NCBI GenBank assembly: GCA_947598825.1
Contig: CANQFM010000024.1
Coordinates: forward strand, 1 to 41,034
Reading direction: 5' to 3'
Source of the DNA: an uncultured Eisenbergiella sp.
GTDB lineage: Bacteria; Bacillota; Clostridia; Lachnospirales; Lachnospiraceae
DNA length: 41,034 bases
Part shown: in pieces, positions 17,225 to 24,859 of the stretch
How positions within the stretch are numbered: the first letter of the stretch is position 1
Layout of the letters: the number at the start of each line of letters is the position of its first letter
Notes under the pieces: model-generated
The model's database searches: none
What the model was told of the DNA's origin: nothing
What the model saw: only the letters and a program-made list of their open reading frames with translations
Position numbers and translations under genes: made by a program

Positions 17225-18364
17225 ATGGGGACACAGAAGATCATTGAAGTAAGGGACGGCTATGCCGGATTGGACGCCTGGCTGGAACAGACTGGGACCA
17301 GGCGAATCCTTCTGGTGTGCGACAGCGCCATGCCTTATCTTAAGATCGACCATTATTTTGCAGAACTGGAAAAAGAAGACCGGGTCATCCGTTTCAGAGA
17401 TTTTCAACCAAATCCGGATTATGCCTCGGTGGTAAAGGGAGTGGAACGGTTCCGGGAGGGCGGATGCGACAGCATCATCGCAGTTGGCGGCGGCAGCGCC
17501 ATCGATGTGGCCAAGTGCATCAAGCTGTATGCCAGCCTGGATCCGGCGAAGAACTATCTGGAACAGCCGGTGGCGCCAAACGACATCCCCCTGGCGGCCC
17601 TGCCGACCACGGCGGGGACGGGCAGCGAGGCCACACGTTATGCAGTGATCTATGATAAGGGGGAAAAACAGTCGATCACCCATGAAAGCCTGATCCCGGA
17701 GGCGGTCATCTGGGACCCTTCGGCACTGGACACGCTGCCGGAATACCAGAGAAAGGCCACCATGCTGGACGCCCTGTGCCACGCCGTAGAGTCCTTCTGG
17801 TCCTTGAACAGCACGGAAGAGAGCAGGGGGTATTCCCAGAAAGCGCTGGGGCTGATCCTGCAGAACCGGGAAGGCTACCTGGGAAATACCCGGGAAGGCA
17901 ACGCCGGGATGCTGGAAGCGGCGCACACGGCGGGACAGGCGATCAATCTGACCCAGACCACGGCAGGGCATGCCATGTGCTACAAACTGACCAGCCTGTA
18001 CGGGATTGCCCACGGCCATGCGGCGGCGCTGTGCGTGGCGCAGTTGTGGCCGTATATACTGGCGCATACGGAGAAGTGTATCGATGCCAGGGGGGAAGCC
18101 TATCTGAAAGGGATCTTTGCCGAACTGGGCAGGCTCCTGGGAGGCAGGGACGCACAGGAAGGGGCGGAAAGGTTTCAGAAGCTTTTCTTATCCCTCGGCC
18201 TGCCCGGGATCAGGGCGGGTGAAAAGGATCTCGCTATTTTGAGCGATTCGGTCAATCAGACGCGCCTGAAAAACAATCCAGTGCGGCTGGACAGGAAGGC
18301 CATTGAGGAGATTTACTGCAGAATATTAGGAACGGCCCAGAGGAAAGGCGGAGGAAAAGGATGA
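17225..18364 (+). CDS. Iron-type alcohol dehydrogenase, probable phosphonoacetaldehyde reductase
   Basis: A 379-residue group III Fe-dependent alcohol dehydrogenase. The nucleotide loop GGGSAID is at 88-94, TTAGTGSE at 128-135. The metal ligands fall in LDALCHAVES (D182, H186), TAGHAM (H249) and IAHGHAA (H263 or H265). It lies between the PEP mutase (3 bp gap) and phosphonopyruvate decarboxylase (4-base overlap). This matches the PhpC/DhpG-type reductases that turn phosphonoacetaldehyde into 2-hydroxyethylphosphonate with NAD(P)H. The decarboxylation step is thermodynamically pulled by consumption of the aldehyde, and no aminotransferase is present, so this enzyme is the likely sink. The substrate is inferred from context. 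Confidence 0.85.
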   Translation: MGTQKIIEVRDGYAGLDAWLEQTGTRRILLVCDSAMPYLKIDHYFAELEKEDRVIRFRDFQPNPDYASVVKGVERFREGGCDSIIAVGGGSAIDVAKCIKLYASLDPAKNYLEQPVAPNDIPLAALPTTAGTGSEATRYAVIYDKGEKQSITHESLIPEAVIWDPSALDTLPEYQRKATMLDALCHAVESFWSLNSTEESRGYSQKALGLILQNREGYLGNTREGNAGMLEAAHTAGQAINLTQTTAGHAMCYKLTSLYGIAHGHAAALCVAQLWPYILAHTEKCIDARGEAYLKGIFAELGRLLGGRDAQEGAERFQKLFLSLGLPGIRAGEKDLAILSDSVNQTRLKNNPVRLDRKAIEEIYCRILGTAQRKGGGKG

Positions 18365-19479
18365 ACGTAGAAAACCTATTGAAGCTCATCGGTTCGGATT
18401 TTTACACGGGGGTGCCGGATTCCCAGCTCCGCGCCCTGTGCGACCATCTGATGGACGTTTATGGGACCGACCCGCAACACCATATCATTGCGGCCAACGA
18501 GGGCAACGCGGCGGCGCTGGCGGCAGGGTATCACCTGGCCACGGGCAGGGTGCCCGTGGTGTATATGCAGAACAGCGGCATTGGGAACATCATCAACCCG
18601 ACGGCGTCGCTCTTAAACGGCAAGGTCTATGGGATCCCCTGTCTATTTATCGTGGGCTGGCGGGGGGAGCCGGGGGTACACGACGAGCCCCAGCATATCT
18701 ACCAGGGCGAAGTAACGATGCGGCTGCTGGAAGATATGGATATCCGCACCTTTGTCATCGGAAAAGAAACAGGGGAGGAAGAGCTGCGGGAAGCGATGGA
18801 AAGCTTTCGGCTTCTGTTTAAACAGGGGAAGCAGGCGGCGTTTGTGGTGAAAAAATGGGCCTTACAGTATACAGGCCAGGTAGAGTACCGGAATCATTAT
18901 GAGATGTCCCGTGAGGAGATCATCCGCCATATCACGGCGGTGTCCGGGGGCGATCCGGTGGTTTCCACCACGGGCAAGGCGAGTCGGGAACTGTTTGAGA
19001 TCCGGGAAGGCCGGGGGGAAGGGCATGGAAAGGATTTTTTGACGGTAGGTTCCATGGGCCATGCTTCCTCCATCGCCCTGGGAATCGCTCTGCAGAAGCC
19101 GGAAAAGAAGGTCTGGATCATCGATGGGGATGGCGCGGCGCTGATGCACATGGGGGCGATGGCGGTGATCGGCGCGTGCGCGCCCAGGAACCTGGTGCAT
19201 GTGGTGATCAACAACGGCGCCCATGAGACGGTGGGCGGGATGCCGACAGCGGCAAAGAAAACGGATCTGGTCGGCGTGGCGCGATCCTGCGGGTATCCGT
19301 ATGCGGTATGCGCAGAGGACTACCAGACATTGGACGCAGAACTTCTGGCGGCAAAAGAGCGTGAAGAACTGTGTCTGATCGAAGTAAAGTGCGCCATCGG
19401 GGCGCGGGCGGATCTGGGCAGGCCCACAACGACGGCGCAGGAGAACAAGCGGGCGTTTATGGGATTTTTGCAGGCATGA
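18361..19479 (+). CDS. aepY: Phosphonopyruvate decarboxylase
   Basis: A 372-residue thiamine-diphosphate enzyme. The N-terminal FYTGVPDSQL (14-23) and the glutamate in ANEGNAAALAAGYHLA (E47) belong to the Ppd/AepY family. The conserved MQNSGIGNIINP (69-80) and GWRGEPGVHDEPQH (99-112) distinguish it from pyruvate and sulfopyruvate decarboxylases. The ThDP motif is GDG at 256-258 with NN at 284-285. It removes CO2 from phosphonopyruvate to give phosphonoacetaldehyde, the step that makes PEP mutase flux irreversible. It overlaps the dehydrogenase gene by 4 bases (ATGA) and is the last gene before a strong terminator at 19496. Length is normal for the family. Confidence 0.93.
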   Translation: MNVENLLKLIGSDFYTGVPDSQLRALCDHLMDVYGTDPQHHIIAANEGNAAALAAGYHLATGRVPVVYMQNSGIGNIINPTASLLNGKVYGIPCLFIVGWRGEPGVHDEPQHIYQGEVTMRLLEDMDIRTFVIGKETGEEELREAMESFRLLFKQGKQAAFVVKKWALQYTGQVEYRNHYEMSREEIIRHITAVSGGDPVVSTTGKASRELFEIREGRGEGHGKDFLTVGSMGHASSIALGIALQKPEKKVWIIDGDGAALMHMGAMAVIGACAPRNLVHVVINNGAHETVGGMPTAAKKTDLVGVARSCGYPYAVCAEDYQTLDAELLAAKEREELCLIEVKCAIGARADLGRPTTTAQENKRAFMGFLQA

Positions 19480-19495
19480 GTTTACAGATAACGCA

Positions 19496-19530
19496 GAAGA
19501 GGGCTTTTCAGCCCTCTTCATTTTTCTTGC
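19496..19530 (+). terminator. Rho-independent terminator of the polysaccharide/phosphonate operon
   Basis: A perfect 9-bp stem GAAGAGGGC (19496-19504) pairs with GCCCTCTTC (19511-19519) across a six-base loop, followed by ATTTTTCTT. It lies 16 bp after the decarboxylase stop. The stem contains the last bases of the convergent NYN gene, whose stop codon lies in the loop (19508-19510). Confidence 0.85.
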
Positions 19531-20527
19531 GCCCTTTTCCCTTGCCTTTCACCGCGTCTTTCAGGCTGACGGCGTTTCCTTTGACGGTAACGCCCACCAT
19601 GCTCCGCAGGAAACTGGAAATGCGGCTGTAGCCATAGTCCTTCAGGTCAAAGTCCGGATGTTTCTTTTTCAGCTTGTCGTAGACGACGGAGAGATTGTCG
19701 ATCGTGCCGCCGTTTTTGGCGATCATGCTGGTGATCTCCTGTTGGACGTCGGTTTCGTTGTCCAGTTCCCGCACGATGGCATAGTAGGAGGAGTTTTCCT
19801 TGATAAGCTCTAGCTTGGAGCATTTGTCGCGGATGAAGGTCAAAAGCTTGGTGTAGCCGTAATTGCGGACGTCGAAATCGGTGAACTTCGCGTTCAGGCG
19901 GCTCCCGATCTCTCCCATATAGGTGGTCTTGCCCTTGTTTTCGTTGTCGTTGATAATGGAAATGATCGCCTCCTCGATCTCGGAGATCGGGGTGATGGCG
20001 TTGGCCTTGGCGCTTCTGTCGGTGGTAAAATCATCGTGCAGGTCATGGTCTTCTGAGGCGCCTGCGCCGGAGGAGGCGTTACCGGGCTGATCATAGATCA
20101 GGTTCAGATGGATGAATTTGTTGCAGGCCTTGGTCAGAGAGACGGGGCTTTTGGATTCGCCCATGCCGATGACATACATATTGGCTTCCCGCAGGCGCAT
20201 GGCCAGGCGGGTGAAATCGCTGTCGCTGGTGACCAGGCAGAAGCCGTCCACGTTGCCGGAATAGAGGATGTCCATGGCGTCGATGACCATGGTCATATCG
20301 GTGGAATTTTTGCCGGAAGCGTAATCGAACTGTTGGATCGGGGTAATGGAATTTTCCAGAAGGATGTTCTGGTTCCATCCGTTGTTGCGTGTCCAGTTCC
20401 CGTAGATCCTCCGATAGGAGGCGAAACCGTAGGTTTCGATCTCGTTGAAGATGATCGAAGCGTAGCGGGAACTGACATTTTCCGAATCGATCAGTACGGC
20501 GATCTGCATTTTGTTTTCGTTATTCAT
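19508..20527 (-). CDS. NYN-domain protein with two OST-HTH/LOTUS domains
   Basis: A 339-residue protein. Residues 7-145 form a NYN (PIN-like) ribonuclease domain with VLIDSENVS (D14), STDMTMVIDAMD (76-86, D77 and D83) and SDSDFTRLA (101-109), so the acidic metal site is intact. A charged linker (about 150-180) leads to two LOTUS-type winged helices at about 180-245 and 262-330. Each ends in a similar DFDVRNYGYTKL or DFDLKDYGYSRI segment. Family knowledge: NYN-LOTUS proteins are widespread and presumed RNA-binding or RNA-processing, but the bacterial targets are unknown. The start ATG has AAGGGAG upstream. It ends in a lysine/glycine-rich tail and is convergent with the phosphonate operon. Confidence 0.86.
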   Translation of the reverse strand: MNNENKMQIAVLIDSENVSSRYASIIFNEIETYGFASYRRIYGNWTRNNGWNQNILLENSITPIQQFDYASGKNSTDMTMVIDAMDILYSGNVDGFCLVTSDSDFTRLAMRLREANMYVIGMGESKSPVSLTKACNKFIHLNLIYDQPGNASSGAGASEDHDLHDDFTTDRSAKANAITPISEIEEAIISIINDNENKGKTTYMGEIGSRLNAKFTDFDVRNYGYTKLLTFIRDKCSKLELIKENSSYYAIVRELDNETDVQQEITSMIAKNGGTIDNLSVVYDKLKKKHPDFDLKDYGYSRISSFLRSMVGVTVKGNAVSLKDAVKGKGKGRKKNEEG

Positions 20528-20579
20528 AAAAAACTCCCTTAAGACGGCCTGTCCGAACGGCTGAGATCATAAAACGGAC

Positions 20580-20606
20580 GGGCGGCAGGAGAGCAGCCTG
20601 CCGCCC
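20580..20606 (-). terminator. Probable terminator downstream of uxaC
   Basis: A perfect 10-bp stem, GGGCGGCAGG (20580-20589) with CCTGCCGCCC (20597-20606), has a seven-base loop and lies 16 bp past the uxaC stop. Read on the minus strand it is followed by a modest T-run (GTCCGTTTTATG). It separates uxaC from the NYN gene on the same strand. Confidence 0.65.
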
Positions 20607-20621
20607 ATCGGGTGCAACTAT

Positions 20622-22028
20622 TTACAGGTCGAAGCAGAAATAGCGGACCGCGTTGTTGTAGGAAATATCCTGTACGATCTGTCCCAGCGTCTCCATATCG
20701 TCCGGGAATTCGCCGTTCTCCACCAGATCGCCGATGAAACCGCAGAGGATGCGGCGGAAATACTCGTGTCTCGTATAGGACAGAAAGCTCCTGGAGTCCG
20801 TCAGCATTCCGACAAAGCCGGAGAGGTTGCCCAGGTTTGCCAGGCCGGTGAGTTGTTCCAAAATCCCCTGTTTGTGATCGTTGAACCACCATGCGCTGCC
20901 CTGCTGGATCTTCGCCACCGCAGTGGAATCCTGGAAACAGCCCAGAATGGAGCAGATAGCCGCGTTGTCGTTGGGGTTGAGGCTGTAAATAATGGTCTTG
21001 GGCAGCGCCTTTTTGGCGTCCAGCGCGTTTAAGAAGTCCGCCATCTGGTAGGAGGGCGCATGGTTGTTGATGCAGTCATAACCGGTATCGGGGCCAAGCT
21101 TTTCAAACATGGTGGAGTTGTTGTCGCGCTTGGTGCCGTAATGCAACTGCATTACCCAGTTGCGCCGTGCATATTCGCCCGCCACGAAGAGCATGAAAGC
21201 GGTCTTGAACTTGGAAATATCGCTGGCCGTCAGAGGCTTGACGGAGAAACGCTTGGTGAAGATATCCTCGATCTCGTCCTCGCTGGCCGGGTCGTACATC
21301 ACATACTCCAGAGCGTGGTCGGAAACGGTACAGCCCATGGAAGCAAAGAAGTCCATCCGCTTGATCAGCGCTTCCTTCAAAGTGGCAAAAGAGTAGATAT
21401 CCACGCCGCTGACCTCGGAAAGCTGTTCCATATATTCGCGGTAGGTGGGTTTCTCGATGTTCATGGCCTTGTCAGGACGCCAGGCGGGTTTGACCTTTAC
21501 GTCGAAGGTTTTGTCTTCGGCCAGCATCTTATGCCATTCCAGGGAATCCACGGGATCGTCGGTGGTGCAGATCAGCTTCACGTTGGACTGCCTGATCAGG
21601 GAACGGACGCCCATGCCGGGCTCGTTGAGCTTTTTATTGCACAGTTCCCAGACTTCCTCCGCCGTGTTCTTGTTCAGGATGCCCTGATAGCCGAAATAGC
21701 GGCGCAGTTCCAGATGGCTCCAGTGATAGAGCGGATTGCCGATGGCTTTGCCCAGAACCTCGGCCCATTTGAGAAATTTCTCTTTATCCGGCGCATCCCC
21801 CGTGATGTAGTATTCGTCCACGCCGCAGGAACGCATCAGACGCCACTTATAATGATCGCCTCCCAGCCATACCTGCGTGATGTTGTCGAAATGCCGGTCC
21901 TGCGCGATCTCCTGGGGATTGATGTGGCAGTGGTAATCTACGACGGGCATCTGCTGGGCGTACTCATGATAGAGCTTCTGCGCGGTAGGCGTATTTAACA
22001 GAAAATTCTCGTCCATAAAGGGTTTCAT
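20622..22028 (-). CDS. uxaC: Uronate isomerase
   Basis: A 468-residue amidohydrolase-fold isomerase of the usual length. The N-terminal MDENFLLNTPTAQKLYHEYA and VVDYHCHINP (metal-type HCH at 33-35) are characteristic. So are DNITQVWLGGDHYKWRLMR, LICTTDDPVDSLEWH and the C-terminal YTRHEYFRRILCGFIGDLVENGE. It converts D-galacturonate to D-tagaturonate, or D-glucuronate to D-fructuronate, in the cytosol. The divergent uxaB-uxaA genes point to galacturonate as the main substrate. A GAGGAGG-type site precedes the ATG. It lies 67 bp downstream of the LacI regulator on the same strand, so the two probably form one transcript. Confidence 0.96.
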   Translation of the reverse strand: MKPFMDENFLLNTPTAQKLYHEYAQQMPVVDYHCHINPQEIAQDRHFDNITQVWLGGDHYKWRLMRSCGVDEYYITGDAPDKEKFLKWAEVLGKAIGNPLYHWSHLELRRYFGYQGILNKNTAEEVWELCNKKLNEPGMGVRSLIRQSNVKLICTTDDPVDSLEWHKMLAEDKTFDVKVKPAWRPDKAMNIEKPTYREYMEQLSEVSGVDIYSFATLKEALIKRMDFFASMGCTVSDHALEYVMYDPASEDEIEDIFTKRFSVKPLTASDISKFKTAFMLFVAGEYARRNWVMQLHYGTKRDNNSTMFEKLGPDTGYDCINNHAPSYQMADFLNALDAKKALPKTIIYSLNPNDNAAICSILGCFQDSTAVAKIQQGSAWWFNDHKQGILEQLTGLANLGNLSGFVGMLTDSRSFLSYTRHEYFRRILCGFIGDLVENGEFPDDMETLGQIVQDISYNNAVRYFCFDL

Positions 22029-22095
22029 TGGTCGTTTCCTCCTCTTCCTATTTTCCTTTTTTATTTATAGCCGTGCGGGAAAAAGCGCCCGTACG

Positions 22096-23121
22096 CTACA
22101 GCTCGTGGTTAAGTGGTGCGGTCGTGCCCCGGCGGATCAGCCTGCCGGAAAAAATGGTCTTCTGGGGCATCTGGTTCCCGCCAAGCGTCATGATCAGAGT
22201 TTTGACAAGCTGGCGGCAGATGTCTTCCAGACGGTTATCCACGCTCGTCAGTTCCGGTTCGCAGCAGGAGGCGAGAATGGAGTTGTTGTAACCGATGATC
22301 GAAAGCTCCTCCGGGATCTTAAGATCGTTGAGGCGGGCATATTTCACAGCGGCGGTGGCGAGGATGTCCTCGGAAGCGAACACCGCGTGAAAGGAAAGGC
22401 CGGATCGGCGCAGGCCGTCGAGGAAGTGACAGATACCGTCCACGTCTTCATGGCTGCCCGCATAATATTGCTGATATTCCCTGGACAGCGGGAGGTCTTT
22501 CTGCAGGAAAGCGGACTGATAACCGGCCAGCTTGTTCTTCCCGCTGTAGGATCTGGAATTATACAAATAGAGGATATCGGCGATCCCGGCCTCGATGAGG
22601 CTTAAGGTGGCTTCCTGGGCCGCTTTGAAATCGTCGCAAAGCGTGCAGTAGACGTTGGGGTAGTCGAAATCCGCGTTCAGGAGCATCACGGGAACCTGCT
22701 GGGCCGCGTCCCGGATATACTGGTTGTCCGCGTCGTCCTCCTCGATGAAGTTGGAACCTACCATGATCACGCCGTCCACCTTCTGATTCAGCAGAAGACT
22801 CAGGGAGTTTTTCTTGTTCTCCAGTTCATAGCCGGTGCAGCAGAGAAGGGAACGGTAGCCGCCTAAACGCAGGTTCTGTTCAATATGATAAACCGCTTTC
22901 GCCAGGTAGAGATCCGAAGAGTCGGCGCAGAGGATGCCGATGGTGTTCATGGAGTTCAGCCCCAGCCCCCGCGCGAAGGCGTTCGGCGTATAGCCGCAGC
23001 GCTCCATGACGTCCAGCACCTTTTTCCGGGTCTCGGGGCGGACGTTGGCGTTGCCGTTTAAAACGCGGGAAACGGTGGCGATGGAGACGCCGGCCATTTT
23101 CGAAATGTCATATATGGTCAA
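22096..23121 (-). CDS. LacI family regulator of galacturonate genes
   Basis: A 341-residue LacI/GalR repressor. The N-terminal helix-turn-helix TIYDISKMAGVSIATVSRVLNG is followed by the hinge and a periplasmic-binding-like effector domain (for example GVIMVGSNF, LSIIGYNNS). I choose the TTG at 23121 because GGAGG ends 8 bases upstream and the family usually begins MTIYDIA; the in-frame GTG at 23130 touches the ribosome site and is too close. It lies upstream of uxaC on the minus strand and divergent from uxaB. Two matching TGTAAnnnnTTACA palindromes lie in the intergenic region, one at each promoter. It probably represses both arms until a uronate-derived inducer binds (inference). Confidence 0.9.
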   Translation of the reverse strand: MTIYDISKMAGVSIATVSRVLNGNANVRPETRKKVLDVMERCGYTPNAFARGLGLNSMNTIGILCADSSDLYLAKAVYHIEQNLRLGGYRSLLCCTGYELENKKNSLSLLLNQKVDGVIMVGSNFIEEDDADNQYIRDAAQQVPVMLLNADFDYPNVYCTLCDDFKAAQEATLSLIEAGIADILYLYNSRSYSGKNKLAGYQSAFLQKDLPLSREYQQYYAGSHEDVDGICHFLDGLRRSGLSFHAVFASEDILATAAVKYARLNDLKIPEELSIIGYNNSILASCCEPELTSVDNRLEDICRQLVKTLIMTLGGNQMPQKTIFSGRLIRRGTTAPLNHEL

Positions 23122-23189
23122 GTGGCCCACCTCCGGTTACATCCATTTCCCTTTGGCCGTCCCTGATCGTCCTGACTGGCTGAAAATGG

Positions 23190-23217
23190 AATGTAAATGG
23201 TTACAAAAATTATGCAA
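23190..23217 (-). promoter_or_regulatory. Probable promoter of the lacI-uxaC transcript with overlapping operator
   Basis: On the minus strand, TTGCAT (23217-23212) and TACATT (23195-23190) are 16 bp apart. A TGTAAATGGTTACA palindrome (23192-23205) overlaps the -10 box and spacer. Its TGTAA/TTACA half-sites are identical to those at 23324-23337, suggesting autoregulation by the LacI protein. Confidence 0.55.
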
Positions 23218-23288
23218 CTTCATTATACAATAGTAATGAAGCAAATTCAAGCATAAAATCGGAATTGTAAATTCTGGACAAATATATA

Positions 23289-23317
23289 TTGACTATAGGG
23301 AAAAATCGGGGTAGAAT
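23289..23317 (+). promoter_or_regulatory. Promoter of uxaB-uxaA
   Basis: TTGACT (23289-23294) and TAGAAT (23312-23317) are separated by exactly 17 bp, a good sigma-A-type promoter. Predicted transcription start is about 23324, inside the operator. This gives a leader of about 50 bases to the uxaB ATG. Confidence 0.72.
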
Positions 23318-23322
23318 TAGAG

Positions 23323-23338
23323 ATGTAAGGGCTTACAT
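23323..23338. promoter_or_regulatory. LacI-type operator at the uxaB promoter
   Basis: ATGTAAGGGCTTACAT is a 7-2-7 palindrome with perfect arms, typical in size and symmetry of LacI-family operators. It overlaps the predicted +1, where a bound repressor would block initiation. The inner TGTAAnnnnTTACA recurs at 23192-23205. Confidence 0.7.
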
Positions 23339-23374
23339 GGCGTTGCGCCAAATATTCAAAACAGAGAGGGTAAA

Positions 23375-24844
23375 ATGATGGAATTATTGAACAAGGCGAT
23401 GACAGGTAAAAAAGAACGGCCCGTAAAGGTGCTGCAGTTCGGTGAGGGGAATTTCCTCCGCGGTTTTGTTGACTATATGATCGATATTGCCAATGAAAAG
23501 GAGTATTTTGACGGCGATATCGTCCTGGTCAAGCCCATCGAGTTCGGTACGCTGGAGCGCCTGCATAAGCAGGGCTGCCAGTACACGGTTTCCCTGCGGG
23601 GCATCGTGGACGGGGAAGCGACGGTACAAAACCGCATCATCACAAGCGTGACGGACGCAGTGGCGGCGGTAGAGGATTATGAGAAGTACAGCGCCTATGC
23701 GAAGCTGGATACGCTGCGTTTTATCGTTTCCAATACGACTGAGGCCGGCATCGTGTACGATGAGAACGACAGGCTGGAGATGACCCCGCCCCACAGCTAT
23801 CCCGGCAAGCTGGCGAAGTTTTTATATGAGAGATATCAGCATTTCAACGGCGCTTTGGATAAGGGGCTGATCATGCTGCCCGTGGAGCTGATCGACGACA
23901 ACGGCATTCATTTAAAGGAGTGCGTGTTGAAGCAGGCGGACAACTGGGGACTGGAAGAAGGCTTTAAGATCTGGCTGAACGAGGCCTGTGTGTTCACCTC
24001 CACGCTGGTGGACCGGATCATCACCGGCTATCCCAGGGAGGAGGCGCCGAAGCTCTGGGAAGAGTGGGGCTATGAAGACGACAACATCGTGACCGGCGAA
24101 CCCTTCGCCCTGTGGGTCATCGAGAGCGATAAGGATATCAGCAAGGAGCTGCCGCTGCCGGCGGCGGGGCTGCCCGTGATTTTTACCGACGATCAGAAGC
24201 CCTATAAGCAGCGGAAGGTGCGCATCTTGAACGGCGCCCATACCTCCTTCGTGCTGGCCTCCTATCTGGCGGGCAACGATTATGTGCTTCAGTCCATGCA
24301 GGATAAGCTGGTGTTTGATTTCATGTATCACACCATTTATGACGAGGTCATCCCGACCCTGACGCTGCCCAAACAGGACCTGGAGGATTTCGCTCAGGCG
24401 GTGATCACCCGGTTTAACAACCCTTATGTAAAGCACGCCCTTTTGTCCATTTCCTTAAACTCCGTATCCAAGTGGCGCGCCAGGTGTCTGCCCAGCCTTC
24501 TTGGCTATGTGGAGAAGACCGGGGAGTTGCCGGCCCATCTGACTTTCTCCATCGCTGCGCTGATGGCCTTTTATTCCGCGACAGAGCGTGAGGAGAAGGC
24601 GCTGATCGGTAAACGCGGCGATGGCACCTACAAGATCCTGGACGATGAGGCGGTGCTGGGTTTCTTCGCGGAGAACTGTGAAAAGGATACGGCAGAATTT
24701 GTGGACCTGTATCTTTCCAACGAGGCTTTCCACGGTCAGGATCTGACGAAGGTGGCCGGACTGGCAAAGCAGGTGGCCGCATATCTGGACGATATCCGGA
24801 CGCTCGGCATGCGCAAAGCCATGGAAAAGAACTTCGGCGCATAA
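23375..24844 (+). CDS. uxaB: Tagaturonate reductase (altronate oxidoreductase)
   Basis: A 489-residue member of the mannitol-dehydrogenase (polyol) family. The N-terminal VLQFGEGNFLRGFVDYMID is the nucleotide-binding region. FIVSNTTEAGI, MLPVELIDDNG, VDRIITGYPREEA and the catalytic-region KVRILNGAHTSFV are all characteristic of UxaB. It reduces D-tagaturonate to D-altronate with NADH. It is the first gene of the plus-strand operon, with a strong promoter and LacI operator immediately upstream. ATGs occur at 23375 and 23378; GAGAGGG lies 8-10 bases before them. UxaA begins 15 bp after the stop. Confidence 0.94.
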   Translation: MMELLNKAMTGKKERPVKVLQFGEGNFLRGFVDYMIDIANEKEYFDGDIVLVKPIEFGTLERLHKQGCQYTVSLRGIVDGEATVQNRIITSVTDAVAAVEDYEKYSAYAKLDTLRFIVSNTTEAGIVYDENDRLEMTPPHSYPGKLAKFLYERYQHFNGALDKGLIMLPVELIDDNGIHLKECVLKQADNWGLEEGFKIWLNEACVFTSTLVDRIITGYPREEAPKLWEEWGYEDDNIVTGEPFALWVIESDKDISKELPLPAAGLPVIFTDDQKPYKQRKVRILNGAHTSFVLASYLAGNDYVLQSMQDKLVFDFMYHTIYDEVIPTLTLPKQDLEDFAQAVITRFNNPYVKHALLSISLNSVSKWRARCLPSLLGYVEKTGELPAHLTFSIAALMAFYSATEREEKALIGKRGDGTYKILDDEAVLGFFAENCEKDTAEFVDLYLSNEAFHGQDLTKVAGLAKQVAAYLDDIRTLGMRKAMEKNFGA

Positions 24845-24859
24845 GGTTTGGGGGGACAT

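Noticed and set aside
16877-18067. Long minus-strand open frame (396 codons) opposite the PEP mutase and dehydrogenase genes
   Set aside because: It lies wholly opposite strongly supported GC-rich genes, resembles no family and is rich in Arg, His and Gln, as expected of an antisense shadow.
21060-21998. Plus-strand open frame of 312 codons opposite uxaC
   Set aside because: Shadow of a clearly assigned uronate isomerase; composition skewed and no known domain.
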